A stretch of DNA of 64,000 nucleotides from Benincasa hispida. Taxonomy: Eukaryota; Streptophyta; Magnoliopsida; Cucurbitales; Cucurbitaceae. The DNA lies in the NCBI RefSeq assembly GCF_009727055.1, contig NC_052358.1, positions 42,025,337 to 42,089,336 on the forward strand. Direction: 5' to 3'. This document shows positions 1 through 11,397 of the stretch, piece by piece (positions within the stretch are counted from its first letter, which is position 1; the number at the start of each line of letters is the position of its first letter). A program made the translations under genes and the position numbers. The notes beneath the pieces are model-generated. The model was not told the DNA's origin, made no database searches, and saw only the letters and a program-made list of their open reading frames with translations.

Positions 1-540
1 TGCACCCTAGAAATAGGTTATGGTAATATGCGGTCGCCTTGAGTATGTGTGTGTCATTTATCATCGCATAGGCAAGAATAGAGGCTTAGACATAAGTCCT
101 ATAGATATCATCGCATATATCGCATGCGTTCTAAAACTAGGAGCTATAGAATTTGCATTGAGAGATGACTTGCTGTTGTATGTATGTAGCATGATCGCAT
201 AACGTGAACGCAATCTTAGGAAGTGTTAGCTAAAACCCTTATCAACCCGTTCCCTCACATACTCATTGTATCTTTCGTATTATTAACTCTTTTCTCAATT
301 CCGCCGCATAGAATTTATTCATTAAACAAACATACCAACCAACGCATTGTTTTACTGGTCATCGCAAAGTTATCAGAAATCACCGTCGCATACTGTTTCC
401 ATAGTCCTATGTTCGACCCTGGGCTTACCAGGCAACTTAGTAGGGTTTATACTTGGATCTTGCTAAGAAAACTTGTATGCACAACGCATACACCACCATC
501 GTAATTTACACCATTATTTCATCGCATTAACCACGCATCA
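1..540 (+). repeat. 3' part of an Athila-like LTR
   Basis: The segment aligns by eye with the last 500-550 bases of the two Athila-like LTRs ending at 51296 and 59832: same order of landmarks (TAGGTTATG-like block, CATCGCATAGGCAAGAATAGAGGCTTAG, a GTAGCATGATCGCATA block, TCAACCCGTTC, then a CCCTGGGCTTACCAGG block). It ends in CGCATCA like those LTRs. The left part lies outside the window, so it may be a solo LTR or the 3' LTR of an element to the left. Open frames inside it are not conserved coding sequence. Confidence 0.75.
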
Positions 541-779
541 TATACAGGTTAGATTGAAGTAGATTTTCTTTAAATTTGACTCGAATCAATCTAGTACAAA
601 CAAAAACCGACCCAACCCAACCTGAATCAAATTGAGTATGAAGTGGGTTGGGTCGAGTGAATATGAGTATGAAGTATAAAGTTAGAATTTTACATTTTTT
701 TCTTTTGCTTCAGGTTTGAATCAGCACACACATGTGTGCACATATGCACACACATATGCACTCACACGCACTCAAATAT
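541..779. other. Short spacer with CA/TG-rich microsatellite
   Basis: AT-rich DNA between the LTR end and the gag relic. It holds a short imperfect inverted repeat near 606-655 (ACCCAACCC against GGGTTGGGT) and an alternating CA/TG run with ATGCAC units at about 722-770. No gene is visible. Confidence 0.6.
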
Positions 780-1700
780 TACAAAATTAGAATTCCCAGC
801 CCTTGACATTAATGGTAATAATTATTTTTCATGGGTGTTTGATTTCGAAATGCACCTGGATGCCATGAACCAAAGAGAAACCAAAAACCATAATTTTTAT
901 TTGTCATCATCTCCAACAGGAATTAAAGATAGAATATCTAACAATACAAGACCCACACATCTTGTGAAGAGTTTGAAATATGATCTACAGGAAACAATTG
1001 TTTTTCCTAAAGCTCATTACGAATGGATAAACTTGAGGCTCTAAGATTTCAAATAAGTAAGTGATTACACTTAACATTATTTAAAATCAGTTCAAAATTG
1101 TCGTTATGCGGAAGAAAATTATTGATGCAAATATGTAAGAGAAGACATTTTCTCCTTTTCATATCTCAAATATGCTCCTATAGCAGCAATGTCGAGAGAA
1201 AGATTTTAAAAGTCTCCTGAACTCATTTCATGTCTTTTTATGGTTGAACAAACTAACAAATTATTGATGAAAAATCATGAATCTCAACCAACTGGAGTGA
1301 ATGATGTGAATTTTAACAATCATGGTTGTGAGGTCATTATCGTGGTTGAGTGTGATGGAGGTAGAAGAAGAAATAATTATTCTTTTTGTGGTAGTCATTA
1401 TAATCAAAATTTCATGACAACCACATCAAATAATGATTATAAAAGAAAAGCTCTACAAGATAAGAGTTCAAAAAATGTTGAACAAAAATGCTTTCGATGT
1501 GGAATGGTTGGGCATTGGACACGTATCTGTCATATGTCAAAACACTTAGTTGATTTCTAACAAGCTTCCTTTAAGGCAAAGTGAAAAAATGTGGAAGTAA
1601 ATTTTGTCTATCAGGATAAGATATGTTTCACTCATTTAATTTGATAAATTTGGATGTGGCAGATTTTATCGAATCTCCATAAGAGAAAATCAACACAATT
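780..1700 (+). pseudogene. Copia-type gag relic with zinc knuckle
   Basis: Decayed Gag gene of a Ty1/copia element. The N-terminal part reads KLEFPALDINGNNYFSW and FEMHLDAMN, typical of the UBN2-type copia Gag family. A later open stretch (1240-1560) contains NKLLMKNHESQPTG and ends with a CCHC knuckle, CFRCGMVGHWTRIC (CX2CX4HX4C), at 1489-1530, followed by KHLVDF. Frames shift between these blocks and stops occur. Beyond 1560 more gag-like codons are readable to about 1700, but no protease or later pol follows. This Gag belongs to a different copia family from the arrays downstream. It once bound and packaged element RNA. Confidence 0.8.
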
Positions 1701-2881
1701 GATGGAATAACAACTTTTTTTTTTTTTTCAATTTTGAGAATATTTAGGATTAATGTGATGGACTAAGCATGCAATTAGCGGATTGGAGCTTAAGCACTCT
1801 AATTCCATCAATTTTAGCATAAAAACCTGCATACTCATAATAAAAAAAATAGGGTTTCATAATTTTTATCTTTGAAGAACTCTTCAAATCTTCAAATCCA
1901 GCTCGAAGTTCTTCTCTAGCAAGTTGTAGATCATCACTTGATCTTCTAATGAGTTGGAATTGAAGGAAATTCTAATAGAAAAAGACTGGTTATTGTGTTC
2001 TTTAAGTTGAAGAACATTTCTTCAACATAAACTCAATTGCATGTCTTTTTTTCTCTGCACAAATTGGCTTGGTTTTGTTCACCTCTCTCATGCAATCTGA
2101 TTACATCAAATTTTGAAACCAAGTAGGTCAAAATTAAAATGGGAATGGAGTGTTCAAAGTGGGAATAACCCACTTATGCATTTGTTTATTATTATTTTAA
2201 ATTGAATTCAAAATTTAATTTTAAATTTTGAAATCAAAATTCAAAATTAATATGAAATTTTATATATTAATTCAATAATTAATATTATATAAAATTTAAT
2301 TAATTTTATAAAAAATTAATTCAATAATTAATTTCAAATGAAATTAATCCTTAATAATTTAATTAATTATATTAATTTAATATCAAATATTAAATTAATT
2401 AAACACCAATTCCTAACATGAATCCCTATTCATGTAATTAAATATTTAAATCATATTTAAATATTATCTAATTCTTCAATTTCGTTTAATTCAATAATTA
2501 AATGTGTAGTTATATCATATGCAATTATCGATTCCCTTAATTCGAATTTGAACGTTTCAAATTCTATTATCACGCTATTCTAAAGTTTAGTCCATTTGTG
2601 ATCTAGTAGGGGGACCTAATGGACCTACCGATCATAGGCTCCAATGAATCGAGATTAACAGACTAAACTCTTTAACCTAATTAACCAACATTCGTTAACT
2701 ACTAAGTCACTCCACTAAAGTCCAGTAGTTGCACTCTTCTCACTGTAGATATATTTCTGTCCAATCTATATAACCACAATCAGTAAGTCAACCCTTCACA
2801 AGTTGTTTGTAATAAAGGTTGGGTCAAAAGTTGTTTTACCCCCGAGATTACATCTTGTTCCTTAAGTCCCACTGATCTTCT
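1701..2881 (-). repeat. Truncated copia-type LTR of a related subfamily
   Basis: After a short AT-rich stretch with a T tract, 1848-2185 matches 34863-35219 (about 340 bp, same order, small indels). From about 2580 the sequence carries the same landmarks as the copia LTRs downstream: a 'GGGGGACCTAATGGACCTA' block, a 'CCACTAAAG' block, 'GTAGATATATTTCTGT', and 'TTACATCTTGTTCCTTAAGTCCCACTGATC'. It is cut where LTR1 starts at 2882. 2190-2480 is very AT-rich (repeated TTAATTAA). I infer an LTR fragment in minus orientation; the edges are uncertain. Confidence 0.6.
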
Positions 2882-4934
2882 TGAAGGAACTTTTAAATAA
2901 GAGTACCTATGAATGGAAGTGGATCTTTTTAATTTCATTGTGACAAAATTACCACACATATATTCTAACATATAGATATGCATTGTAAGCACTAATTACT
3001 GGCATGCTTTAAAAGAAAAATACAAAAGACCGAGAGAACGTACCAGTTAAAGACTTTCTTTACAAAAATTTGGTCCAACGTGAATGAACTCCTCTCGTTC
3101 CTACTTGTATAGCAAGCAGTCACCTAGCAGCACCAAGGTTGTCTACACGATCAGCAGCACACGAACAACAAGAAACCAAGGACGACACCACCACTCGAAG
3201 CTCATAGTATTCTCGGAGTGAGAATGCAAAGGGTGGACTTTGATGGAATTGGTATAGTCGGGTGCTTGGTCGTTTAGGTTAGGGTACATGATCGTGTCAG
3301 TATAGCTAAGCGATCGTCTATCAAAAAGTAAGCGATCGTTTAGTTATGTTCGGCACGCTAAGCGATCATCTAGTAAACGTAAGCGATCATTTAGATAATC
3401 GCGGGCGATCATTTAGCTACGTGGGTGTGCGATTGTTTAGGAAGGCGGGCGCTATCATATAGCTCTCAACGCTAAGCGATCGAATACTTTCACTCCATTC
3501 GCAAATTTTTGAATCTTTTGCAAAATGAAAACTATTTTCATTTTATTCTTTAGTTACAAGAACTGAATCAAACTTCCCACTATCGCACGAATACGGAGAA
3601 AAACCCGGCCAATTATCTCATAACCGCCTAATTAATTAATTAATATAATCATATTATATTCTTAACTTATAGTTTAATATCATATAGCAACTATAGTACT
3701 TTCTCTTCTACTTGATATAAATCATATCTATTTCCAATTTCCTCCAAAATAATGTATCTCATAGATTTAGTCAATCGTATTATATATAATTAATCAGTTC
3801 AATTATATCATATATAATCGAACTCCCTTTTGTCAATTTGAACATTTCAAACTGACCCAACAACTGATTCTCAACTTTTATCCAAGCTACCAAGAGGACC
3901 TTATGGACTTATGGCTCGAAGCTTCAACGGTACATGAATAGCTGACTAAACTCTTTAGCTACGAGATCCACCATCTGTTAACTGACAGGCATTCCACTAA
4001 AGACCGACAGTTGAACTCTTCTTACCACATATATATTTCTGTGTCCATTGGATATAATCAATCATGAGTACAATAACCCTTTACAGATGCTCGTAAGTAC
4101 AGTTGAGCCAAATTACCGTTTTGCCCCTGTAGTTACATCTCACTCCTTAAGTACCACTGATCCCTGTAATGAACAATATAACATAGTCCAACTATGTGTG
4201 AACACCTCTCGGATTAAGAGAAGGTGTGTGATGCCACATCGTTCAAGCTTTGGAATCAGCCCTTAAAAGAGTTATCTATCTACTTACCCCTGCTTCAGGG
4301 AAGGAGTGAATTCCATCTTGTGTAGCTGAGTTCCCAGCTCCCAAATTAGACAAATCCCCAAAGTTGTAGGTTCGAGTCGACGGCTTGGCCACTCGCACCT
4401 ATGCAAATCAAATGATCGCCGTCAATGGTAGGAGTTCCCAACTCACTCAGGATTGAGGTCATGTTACCTATGGTCATCCTAGTGAAGTGAAGTCTCTGTC
4501 ATGAACGGTATTATATAACGAGACGTTAACACTTCGTGGTCAGGTCTTATACAAACTCTTTATATAGGACGCCCCTACTTGCATGTTCCATACATGAATG
4601 ATCAAGATCAAACCATCTGTGACAAGTCACAACACTTGTAACTATTACACAAAGCGGGCCACATCCATAGCGTTACCAGGATAAGGTATCCCTCTTATAT
4701 CCATATACTATATACCACTTAAGACATGATCCACTTGTATATCACCACATACATGCTTAAGTTACATAAAGATAACCAAGGATTTTAGTTTATTGGTTTG
4801 TGGTAAAGAAAATAAAACATTTAGATGAGCAAAATCAAGAAGTGAAGTAAATATCATATATTATACATCACAAGCGTTCGTACAAACTGTTTACAAACTA
4901 CAGGACACGAGACTTTAGGGCATCAACCTCAACA
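2882..4934 (-). repeat. LTR1 (3' LTR of copia internal 1)
   Basis: About 2053 bp. On the minus strand it starts TGTTGAGGTTGATGCCC right after the PPT and ends ...TTCCTTCA, that is TGAAGGAAC at the plus-strand left edge. It shares landmarks with LTR2 (11398-13183), LTR3 and LTR4: 'TGATCCACTTGTAT', 'TCAGGATTGAGGTCATGTTACC', 'ATATATTTCTGTGTCCAT'. It is longer than LTR2 mainly because it keeps a cluster of CGATCG-type motifs at 3260-3490 that LTR2 has lost. Confidence 0.88.
3260..3490. repeat. Cluster of CGATCG/TTTAG motifs in LTR1
   Basis: The degenerate unit AAGCGATCGTTTAG, or close variants (AGCGATCGTCTA, GCGATCATTTAG), recurs every 20-30 bases. The core CGATCG is a perfect palindrome. Equivalent clusters occur in LTR3, LTR4, the copia D LTR and the leader of internal 1. 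Confidence 0.75.
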
Positions 4935-5034
4935 ATCTCCCACTTGTCTCAAAGCGAAGTGGGGTGTACATAAACAAGTAGAAAACAATAAACTAGGGCA
5001 AAAAAGCCTAGTACAAGAAAATCTCCCACTTGCC
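4935..5034 (-). promoter_or_regulatory. Copia polypurine tracts between RNase H and LTR1
   Basis: On the minus strand GACAAGTGGGAGAT touches the start of LTR1 and would be the plus-strand primer for reverse transcription. A second, very similar GCAAGTGGGAGAT lies about 90 bases upstream, at the end of the RNase H gene (near 5020-5035). The space between holds only a short T- and CCCTAG-rich stretch. Confidence 0.8.
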
Positions 5035-6587
5035 CTAGTCCAGCCACGAGCGGTCCTGTAGACCCATGCTCTGAAGGTCACTTTCAAGCACTGTAGCTGT
5101 GAGAGCCTTCATAAACGGATTAGCAACATTGTGCTTCGAAACGATGTTCATGACAATCACGTCTCCTCGATGCATTATCTCGTCGATTAGGTGGTACTTT
5201 CGCTCTATGTGTTTGCCACGCCTGTGACTCCTAGGCTCCTTAGAGTTCGCCACAACCCCACTATTGTCACAATAGAGGGTGATTGGCCTAGACATATCTG
5301 AAACAACTTTCAGTTCTGTCAAGAACTTATTGAGCTAGACAGTCTCTTTAGCAGCTTCGCAAGTCGCTACGTACTATGCCTCAATAGTGGAGTCAACGAT
5401 GCACCCTTGCTTAGTGCTTCGCCATACTACAGCTCCTCGATTAAGAGTAAAGACTGACCTTGAAGTGGACTTGCGAGAGGCCCTATCAGTCTGAAAGTCA
5501 GAATCCGTGTATCCAGTAAGGATCAAATCCCTAGATCCATACACGAGCATGTAGTCCTTCGTTCTCCGTAGATACTTGAGGATGTTTTTCACTGCTGTCC
5601 AGTGACCCTGGCCTGGGTTAGACTGATACCTACTGACTATGCCCACAACATAGCAGATGTCTGGTTTAGTACAGAGCATCGCGTACATCAAACTATCAAC
5701 AACAGAAGCATATGGGACCCGTCTCATTTCCTCAACCTTTTGAGGTGTCTTAGGACACATGTCCTTAGACAAAGTGACTCCATGCCTAAACGGCAGTAGG
5801 CCCCTCTTAGAATCTTGCATTGAGTACTTGAGCAACATCTTATCAATGTACGATGCCTGAGACAGTGCTAGGACTTTGTTCTTATAATCCCGAAAGATCT
5901 GTATACCTAGAACAAACTGAGCCTCTCCCAAATCTTTCATTTCTAATTGGGTCGCTAGCCAGTTCTTAACTGAAGTCAGTAGACCTACATCATTCCCAAT
6001 GAGTAGTACAACGTTTACATACAACACTAAGAAAACTACTGAAGCGTTGACGATCTACTTGTAGACACAAGGTTCATCAACGTTTTGGTCAAAGCCATAC
6101 GACTTAATCACAGTATCAAACTGTATGTTCCAAGATCTAGATGCCTATTTTAGCCCATAAATGGACCTATTCAGTTTGAAAACTTTTCACTCCTAACCTT
6201 GGGCTATGAATCCCTCGGGTTACACCATGTAAATGGTCTTATCAAGATTGCCATTTAGAAAGGCCGTTTTGACGTCCATTTGCCAATCCCATAATTATAA
6301 TAAGCCGCAATGGACAGAAGGATGCGGATTGACTTTAACATGGCAACAGGTGAGAAAAATTCCTCATAGTCGACTCCCTCTACTTGGGTATAACCCTTTG
6401 CCACAAATCGAGCCTTGAAGGTTTGCACCTTCCTATCAGCACCCCGTTTGTGCTTATAGATCCATCTACAACCTATAGGTCTTACCCCATCAGACTGATC
6501 TACAAGATCCCATACTAAGTTGAAGTACATCGACTCCATCTCGAGATCCATGGCTTTGACCCATTCATCCTGATCTACATCCTCCAT
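5035..6587 (-). pseudogene. Copia reverse transcriptase-RNase H, degenerate
   Basis: RT and RNase H part of pol of internal 1. The N-terminal RT block (within the frame 7013-6255) holds MEDVDQDEWVKAMDLEMESM and GCRWIYKHK; the C-terminal block (frame 6027-5374) has KDLGEAQFVLGIQI, KGLLPF-like and SLMYAMLCTKPDICY; RNase H ends with CDNSGVVANSKEPRSHRRGK. The catalytic YVDD box reads YVNV (6010-6021), so both aspartates are lost. Frameshifts or stops separate the blocks around 6028-6250 and 5323-5373. The enzyme copied element RNA into cDNA; this copy cannot. Confidence 0.9.
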
Positions 6588-7694
6588 TTCCTTCTGATAA
6601 GAGAACGGATCCACAACGTCACCATCTGCTATCATAGCTAGAATTTCTGTAAAACCCAGATAGGGAACGGGCAGGTTCACAACCCTCACAATGTGTCGAG
6701 GTTCCCTCAACTCTTGAGGTGGTACCGACCTACTAGATGAACTACCATCAACAACTTTTGTTGATGAAGCAGGCTCTTCAACAACTCCTGTTGAAGTTTC
6801 AGTAGTTTCATTGGAAAGCTCACGCAACACGACTTTACTACGTGGATTGTACTCCCTGATATGATCCTGCTCCAGGAAAGTAGCATTCGTGGAAACAAAC
6901 ACCCTATTTTTAGACAGATCATAAAAAAAAACCCCTTGTGTACCTTTGGGGTAGCCTACAAAGAGGCATAACCTCGACCATGGTTCCAAATTCTTGGGAT
7001 TCGCCTCAAGCACATGTGCAGGGCAACCCTAAATGTGGAAGTGACGTAAACTAGCTTTATGCCCATTCCACAACTCTAGAGCTGTTCTCACAACACCCTT
7101 GGAAGGAACACAGTTGAGTATGTAAATCGCAGTTTCCACTTCGAAACCCAAAAATGAGTCCGGTAAGGAAGCGTAACTCATCATCGAACGAACCATGTCC
7201 AACAAGGTTCTATTTCTCCACTCCGCTACACCATTCTGATGAGGTGTACCCGACACTGAGAGTTAGGAAACGATTCCATGTTTTATCAAATAGTCCTAGA
7301 ATGTCGAGTCTAAAAACTCTGCACCTCGATCCGATCGACGTGTTTTAATCCGTCTATCCAATGCATTTTCAACTCCAGCCTTGAACTCTTTGAACTTTTC
7401 AAAGGATTCAGACTTCCGTTGTATAAGATAAACATACCCATACCTAGAGTATTCATCAACAAAGTTGATAAAATACCCATAGCCACCTCGGGCTCGCACA
7501 TTCATAGGACCACAAAGATCAAAATGTACTAACTTAAGAGGCTCTTTGGCTCGATAACCTTTTCCACTAAAAGGTATTTTAGTCATCTTACCCTCAGAAC
7601 AAGATTCGCACACTGGTGAAGAATTTTCTTCTAAATCACTTAGAAGGCCATTCTTTACCAATCTCTCAATCTTATTGAGATTAATGTGCCCCAA
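6588..7694 (-). pseudogene. Copia integrase with GAG-pre-integrase zinc domain, degenerate
   Basis: Reads GHINLNKIERLVKNGLL plus CESCSEGK (HHCC-type domain), then HFDLCGPMNVRARGGYGYF and SDRGAEF (first and second catalytic aspartates), then GTPHQNGVAEWRNRTLLDMV containing the catalytic glutamate region, and the C-terminal block NPKNLEPWSRLCLFVGYPKG and VFVSTNATFLE. Spread over three frames (7694-7296, 7256-7029, 7013 onward) with stops between them. Followed by RT in the same polyprotein. Confidence 0.9.
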
Positions 7695-8160
7695 TCGAAG
7701 GTGCCAAAGTTGGGCATTTTCTTTGGAGAAATTCGTTGATGTTTAATTGAGTTACGATAGTTTTAAACAACTCTGTTTTATGGAGGCTAACGGTCTTGGC
7801 ATATACAAGTTACTATCTAGATAAGCTGTACAAATATTAACACCATCTTTATGAATAAATACTTTATCTACATTAAAAGAAAGCGTATATTTACATTGCA
7901 ATAGGCACTTTACAAAAATAAGGTTCCTCTTAAGTTCAGGAACAACATATACATTGTTTAAAACTTGAAACCTATTCTGTAAAGATAACTGGATGCCTCC
8001 CACTGCCACAGCTGAGACGACGTGCCCGGTGCCTACTCACATCGTTATCTCACCAGCCTCGAATTATCGTCAAGATCTAATCCCCTGAAAAGAAGAACAA
8101 ATGTTATCAGTGGCGCCCGAATCAATTATCCAAGCAGAATCAACATTCTCCACTAGACAT
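7695..8160 (-). pseudogene. Copia protease, degenerate
   Basis: The aspartic protease active site WIIDSGATDNIC lies near the end of the frame 8570-8070; the rest of the protease continues in a shifted frame (8009-7752) with VYVVPELKRNLIFVKCLL and a LDSNLYMPRP block before integrase. A frameshift sits between 8010 and 8070. The protease would have cleaved the Gag-Pol polyprotein. Confidence 0.87.
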
Positions 8161-9111
8161 GTTTCTAGTACAAATAAATCATATTTACCTTTGTCTGCCC
8201 TGGACTTAACCTTGGCAGCCTTTCTTTCTTTCAGCCAACGAGGACAATTCCTCTTCCAATGTCGATCCTGGTTGCAATGGAAACATTTTCCCTTTTCAAC
8301 CGGCAATGGACGCCTTTTTGGGGCAATAGGTGGCAGGTTAGCAGATGCTTTATCTTTCCCTTTACCAACCTTCTTCTTCTTTTCCTTTGCAGAGTTAGAA
8401 GCAGAAGGTGCAGACTTCGTTCCTGAGGTCAAATCTCGATGGAACATCCTAGAGGATGAAGCAACATTTGCCTCAGCCCTTTTCCTCTCCTTACTTTTCA
8501 ATAAAGATTGGTATATCTGCAACTCATTGAGGAGAGTTGTAAAGGTATATTTCACTTTGTTAAGAATCACATTGCTAACAAAGTGGAGAAAGCTCTCTGG
8601 TAGTGAATGCAGGATTATGCTAACTTGATGCCCTCATCAATACTAGACCCATTCATTTCCGCCACGTTGAAGTGGACCATCATATTAAGCACATGTTCAC
8701 GAACAGAGGTACCTTCCTCTATTTTGGAGTTGAAGATGTATTTAAGAGCCTCGTGCTTGAGCTATTCAAACGGTTGTCCAAACATCCCCCGCAAGGACTC
8801 CATGATCTCATGAGCTGAGACTATGAGCTCATGCTTCTTGCCAACATGTCATTAAGACTGGCCAAGATATAGGCTCAGGTCTTCTCATTTGCCCGTGTCC
8901 ATCACTCGTACACCTTCCGAACATTTCGAGAGGCGTTGGGTATTGAAATAGGAGGACAGACCTCCGTAAGGGCAAATATGAGATCCTCAATGATTAGTAT
9001 CGTCGTGATCATATGTTTCCAAGTAGAAAAGTTGTCACGAGTAAGTTTGTCGGTGCTAAGCAAAGCTATAATGTCTGTAGCAATTTTAAAAAACTTGTTG
9101 CTGAAAAACAA
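8161..9111 (-). pseudogene. Copia gag with zinc knuckle, degenerate
   Basis: Starts near 9111. The N-terminal block includes LSTDKLTRDNFSTWKHMI and ILIIEDLIFALTEVCPP, stops near 8902, then continues in broken frames with a MVHFNVAEMN-like block. The C-terminal block (from 8570) has TTLLNELQIYQSLLKSKE, a lysine-rich stretch and the knuckle CFHCNQDRHWKRNC (CX2CX4HX4C). Gag and protease are in one frame here. This is the most complete Gag of this copia family in the window. Confidence 0.88.
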
Positions 9112-11383
9112 TCAAACTTTTATAAGATTTTGCTAAACCACATTTTAAACAATTAATTTTAGCAGAACAGCTTCCAAGTACCCTAAGTGTTTAAGACTTC
9201 TATTTTGCAATGATCCCTAGCGACGTAGGACAAACGTCACCGGTGGGGTGATCAGATGCCCCTTCACTCAGATGAGACATTCTCAACCATCAGGCAGAAC
9301 CAACTCTTGGAACTGAACCTAACAACCACCATTTATTTGGTCCAGAACTGTTAACCCTTAACAATTTCGCGTAAGTGTGACCCCTCGCTTTCAGCACCAG
9401 AGTCCCGCCCTAATGAGCCTCTCGTAGGGAAGAAGCAGATTAGGACAAGAGACTAAGTAACCTTATCCTCTTACAGAAGATCAAATAACGAAACGCGCAA
9501 AACTTCCATCCTATTGGGGGACACTCCCAGGGTGCCTCGAGGCGATGCCAGAAACTTTATTCAATCCAACGAGAGAAACCGTGCGATATGCTATCGCACT
9601 TCCCACTCCCACTTACTATGAACATTCTCTCCATCCACCTTGATATTGACATACCCAAACACCATCCTTTAGAGGGACACTCCTAGGGTGCCACGAGGCC
9701 AAGGGTAGATCTCACAGTATGGACTATAAAAGAGAAACGTGAAAGGTTTAAATGAAGCATCATATGCCCCAAGTACCTCCCACTGAATGTTCTACCTAGG
9801 GGTTCATTAACCTAGACAATCCAGCTACTGATTTTAGTTTAAGTCACCTTTTAATTCTGCTCATAAACAACTTTTGTCTATGAAATACGAGCAAGTTCAA
9901 GTAGTCACATTTAAACACTTTTATGGACTATCCTTAACTTTCATGCATGCATCAAATCTATCTAATTCACCTTTCCAGTAGGTTCCCAGGTAGGGGTGTT
10001 ACGTTGTCGTCAACTTAAATATCCCAGCCTAGACAGAACCCACCTTAGACAAAAGGTCCCTTATAGATAGATTTGCTACACTTTAATCTTTTATTAGTCA
10101 ATTTAATCCTATTAAACTGATTACAAGATTAAAGTCTAAGGGTTGCTAATCAAATTAGAACCGTGAACTTAGGTCTATGTCGTCCAAGTTTTAAACATTT
10201 TAAAACGATGAATTAAACCTAAGTGAGCATGCATGTCTTACTTATTATTTTTTGTTCTAATTTCTCTTTAACCTTTAAAAAGAAACAACTAAAACATTGC
10301 CACACAACGAGGTGTTTCTAACGCTTATAAAATAACCTATGTATCATGTTTCATGCAATGTTTGGTCACTAATATACATAACTTTTATATACATGTAATA
10401 ACCAAGCAAACATCTTTCCATACACCCTTATACTATAACAATTATAATATAAAGATGATGCATGTCAATGATTTTTATGCATGCATAAATATAACTCTTA
10501 TATTATATGATGCATGAGCATGCTCTTTCGTAATTTAAATCATGCTTCTCTAAATTATAACATTTATAATAAAGAGATGATGCATGACCAATACATAACC
10601 TAAGGTGGGATTTTCTATATGTGCATACAATATGACATATAAAAAACATACATCTCATGAAATTAACCAAAGATTAATGAACCGGGACTAACCTTTACAA
10701 AACCAAAATGAAAAATTCTATCTATTACATTTATAAATCTAGCAAACTCGTTCATAGGCGAACCGGATCTTGAACCGCTGGGCGAAGATCCATCGTTTAG
10801 TAAACGCCTCAGGTAAACGATCGTTTAGCGCACACTAGACGATAGCAAAAAATGCTAAACGATCACTTAGACGACACGAGTCCGCAAAGCTTGATCGTCT
10901 AGATGATCGCTTAACACGCGAAGAAGTAAATGATTTACCGTGCGATTGTTCTGCGATCGTATAGTTAATAACTAAATGATAAGGCTTATTGAGCTATACG
11001 ATCGTCTAGTCTGTGCGTGCGTTAAACAAGACCCGAGCATCCGATACTCAACGATCGCCTACCCCATCATCTACCTGACCCGACCAACTCTTGATCGTCT
11101 TCTTCCTCGAAGAACAACAACCCTTGCTCCGAACTTCTTCAAAACTGACTCAAAACTCAAACTAACTCTCGATAACAATTAATTATGCTAAAAAACGCAG
11201 GGGCCTTTACAATTAACTGGAACTGTAAAAGATTTAATCAAACCAAGGTTTCATCCAAGAAAACTCCATTAATCCACACATCCACTAGTAACTTAACAAT
11301 TAAATAGAGAGTAGATATGCTGCACCCATCGAGAATGTATATGCAATTCTTTACAGCAATGAAATTGGAATATAAGAAACCTT
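9112..11383 (-). other. Long 5' leader of copia internal 1
   Basis: About 2.27 kb between gag and the PBS with no credible coding. Parts match other leaders: 9500-10740 corresponds to 35524-36590 and 39706-41080 (shared blocks such as 'CAGTAGGTTCCCAGGTAGGGG' and a 'GATGCATG' rich stretch). A-T-rich blocks with ATAATATAAA and GATGCATGA repeats lie at 10320-10640, and CGATCG motifs at 10780-11110. Confidence 0.75.
10780..11110. repeat. CGATCG motif cluster in copia leader
   Basis: Repeated AAACGATCGTTTAG, CTAAACGATCACTTAG, GATCGTCTAGATGATCGC and similar units lie 270-600 bases from the PBS. The vocabulary is the same as in the LTR clusters, but this one lies outside the LTR. Confidence 0.7.
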
Positions 11384-11395
11384 GCTCTGATACCA
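11384..11395 (-). promoter_or_regulatory. Primer-binding site (initiator tRNA-Met type)
   Basis: The minus strand reads TGGTATCAGAGC two bases after the LTR2 end (TTCCTTCA AT). This is complementary to the 3' end of plant initiator tRNA-Met and would prime minus-strand cDNA synthesis. Confidence 0.9.
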
Positions 11396-11397
11396 AT

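Noticed and set aside
4048..4266. 72-codon plus-strand frame repeated in LTR2 (12332-12553)
   Set aside because: It lies inside the LTR and is antisense to the element; frames in the copies differ by indels and no domain is seen.
8101..8628. 175-codon plus-strand frame
   Set aside because: Antisense shadow of copia gag-protease on the minus strand.
11384..11395. Possible tRNA-Met gene fragments at the PBS sites
   Set aside because: Only 12-13 bases match, always next to an LTR edge, so these are primer-binding sites and not tRNA genes.
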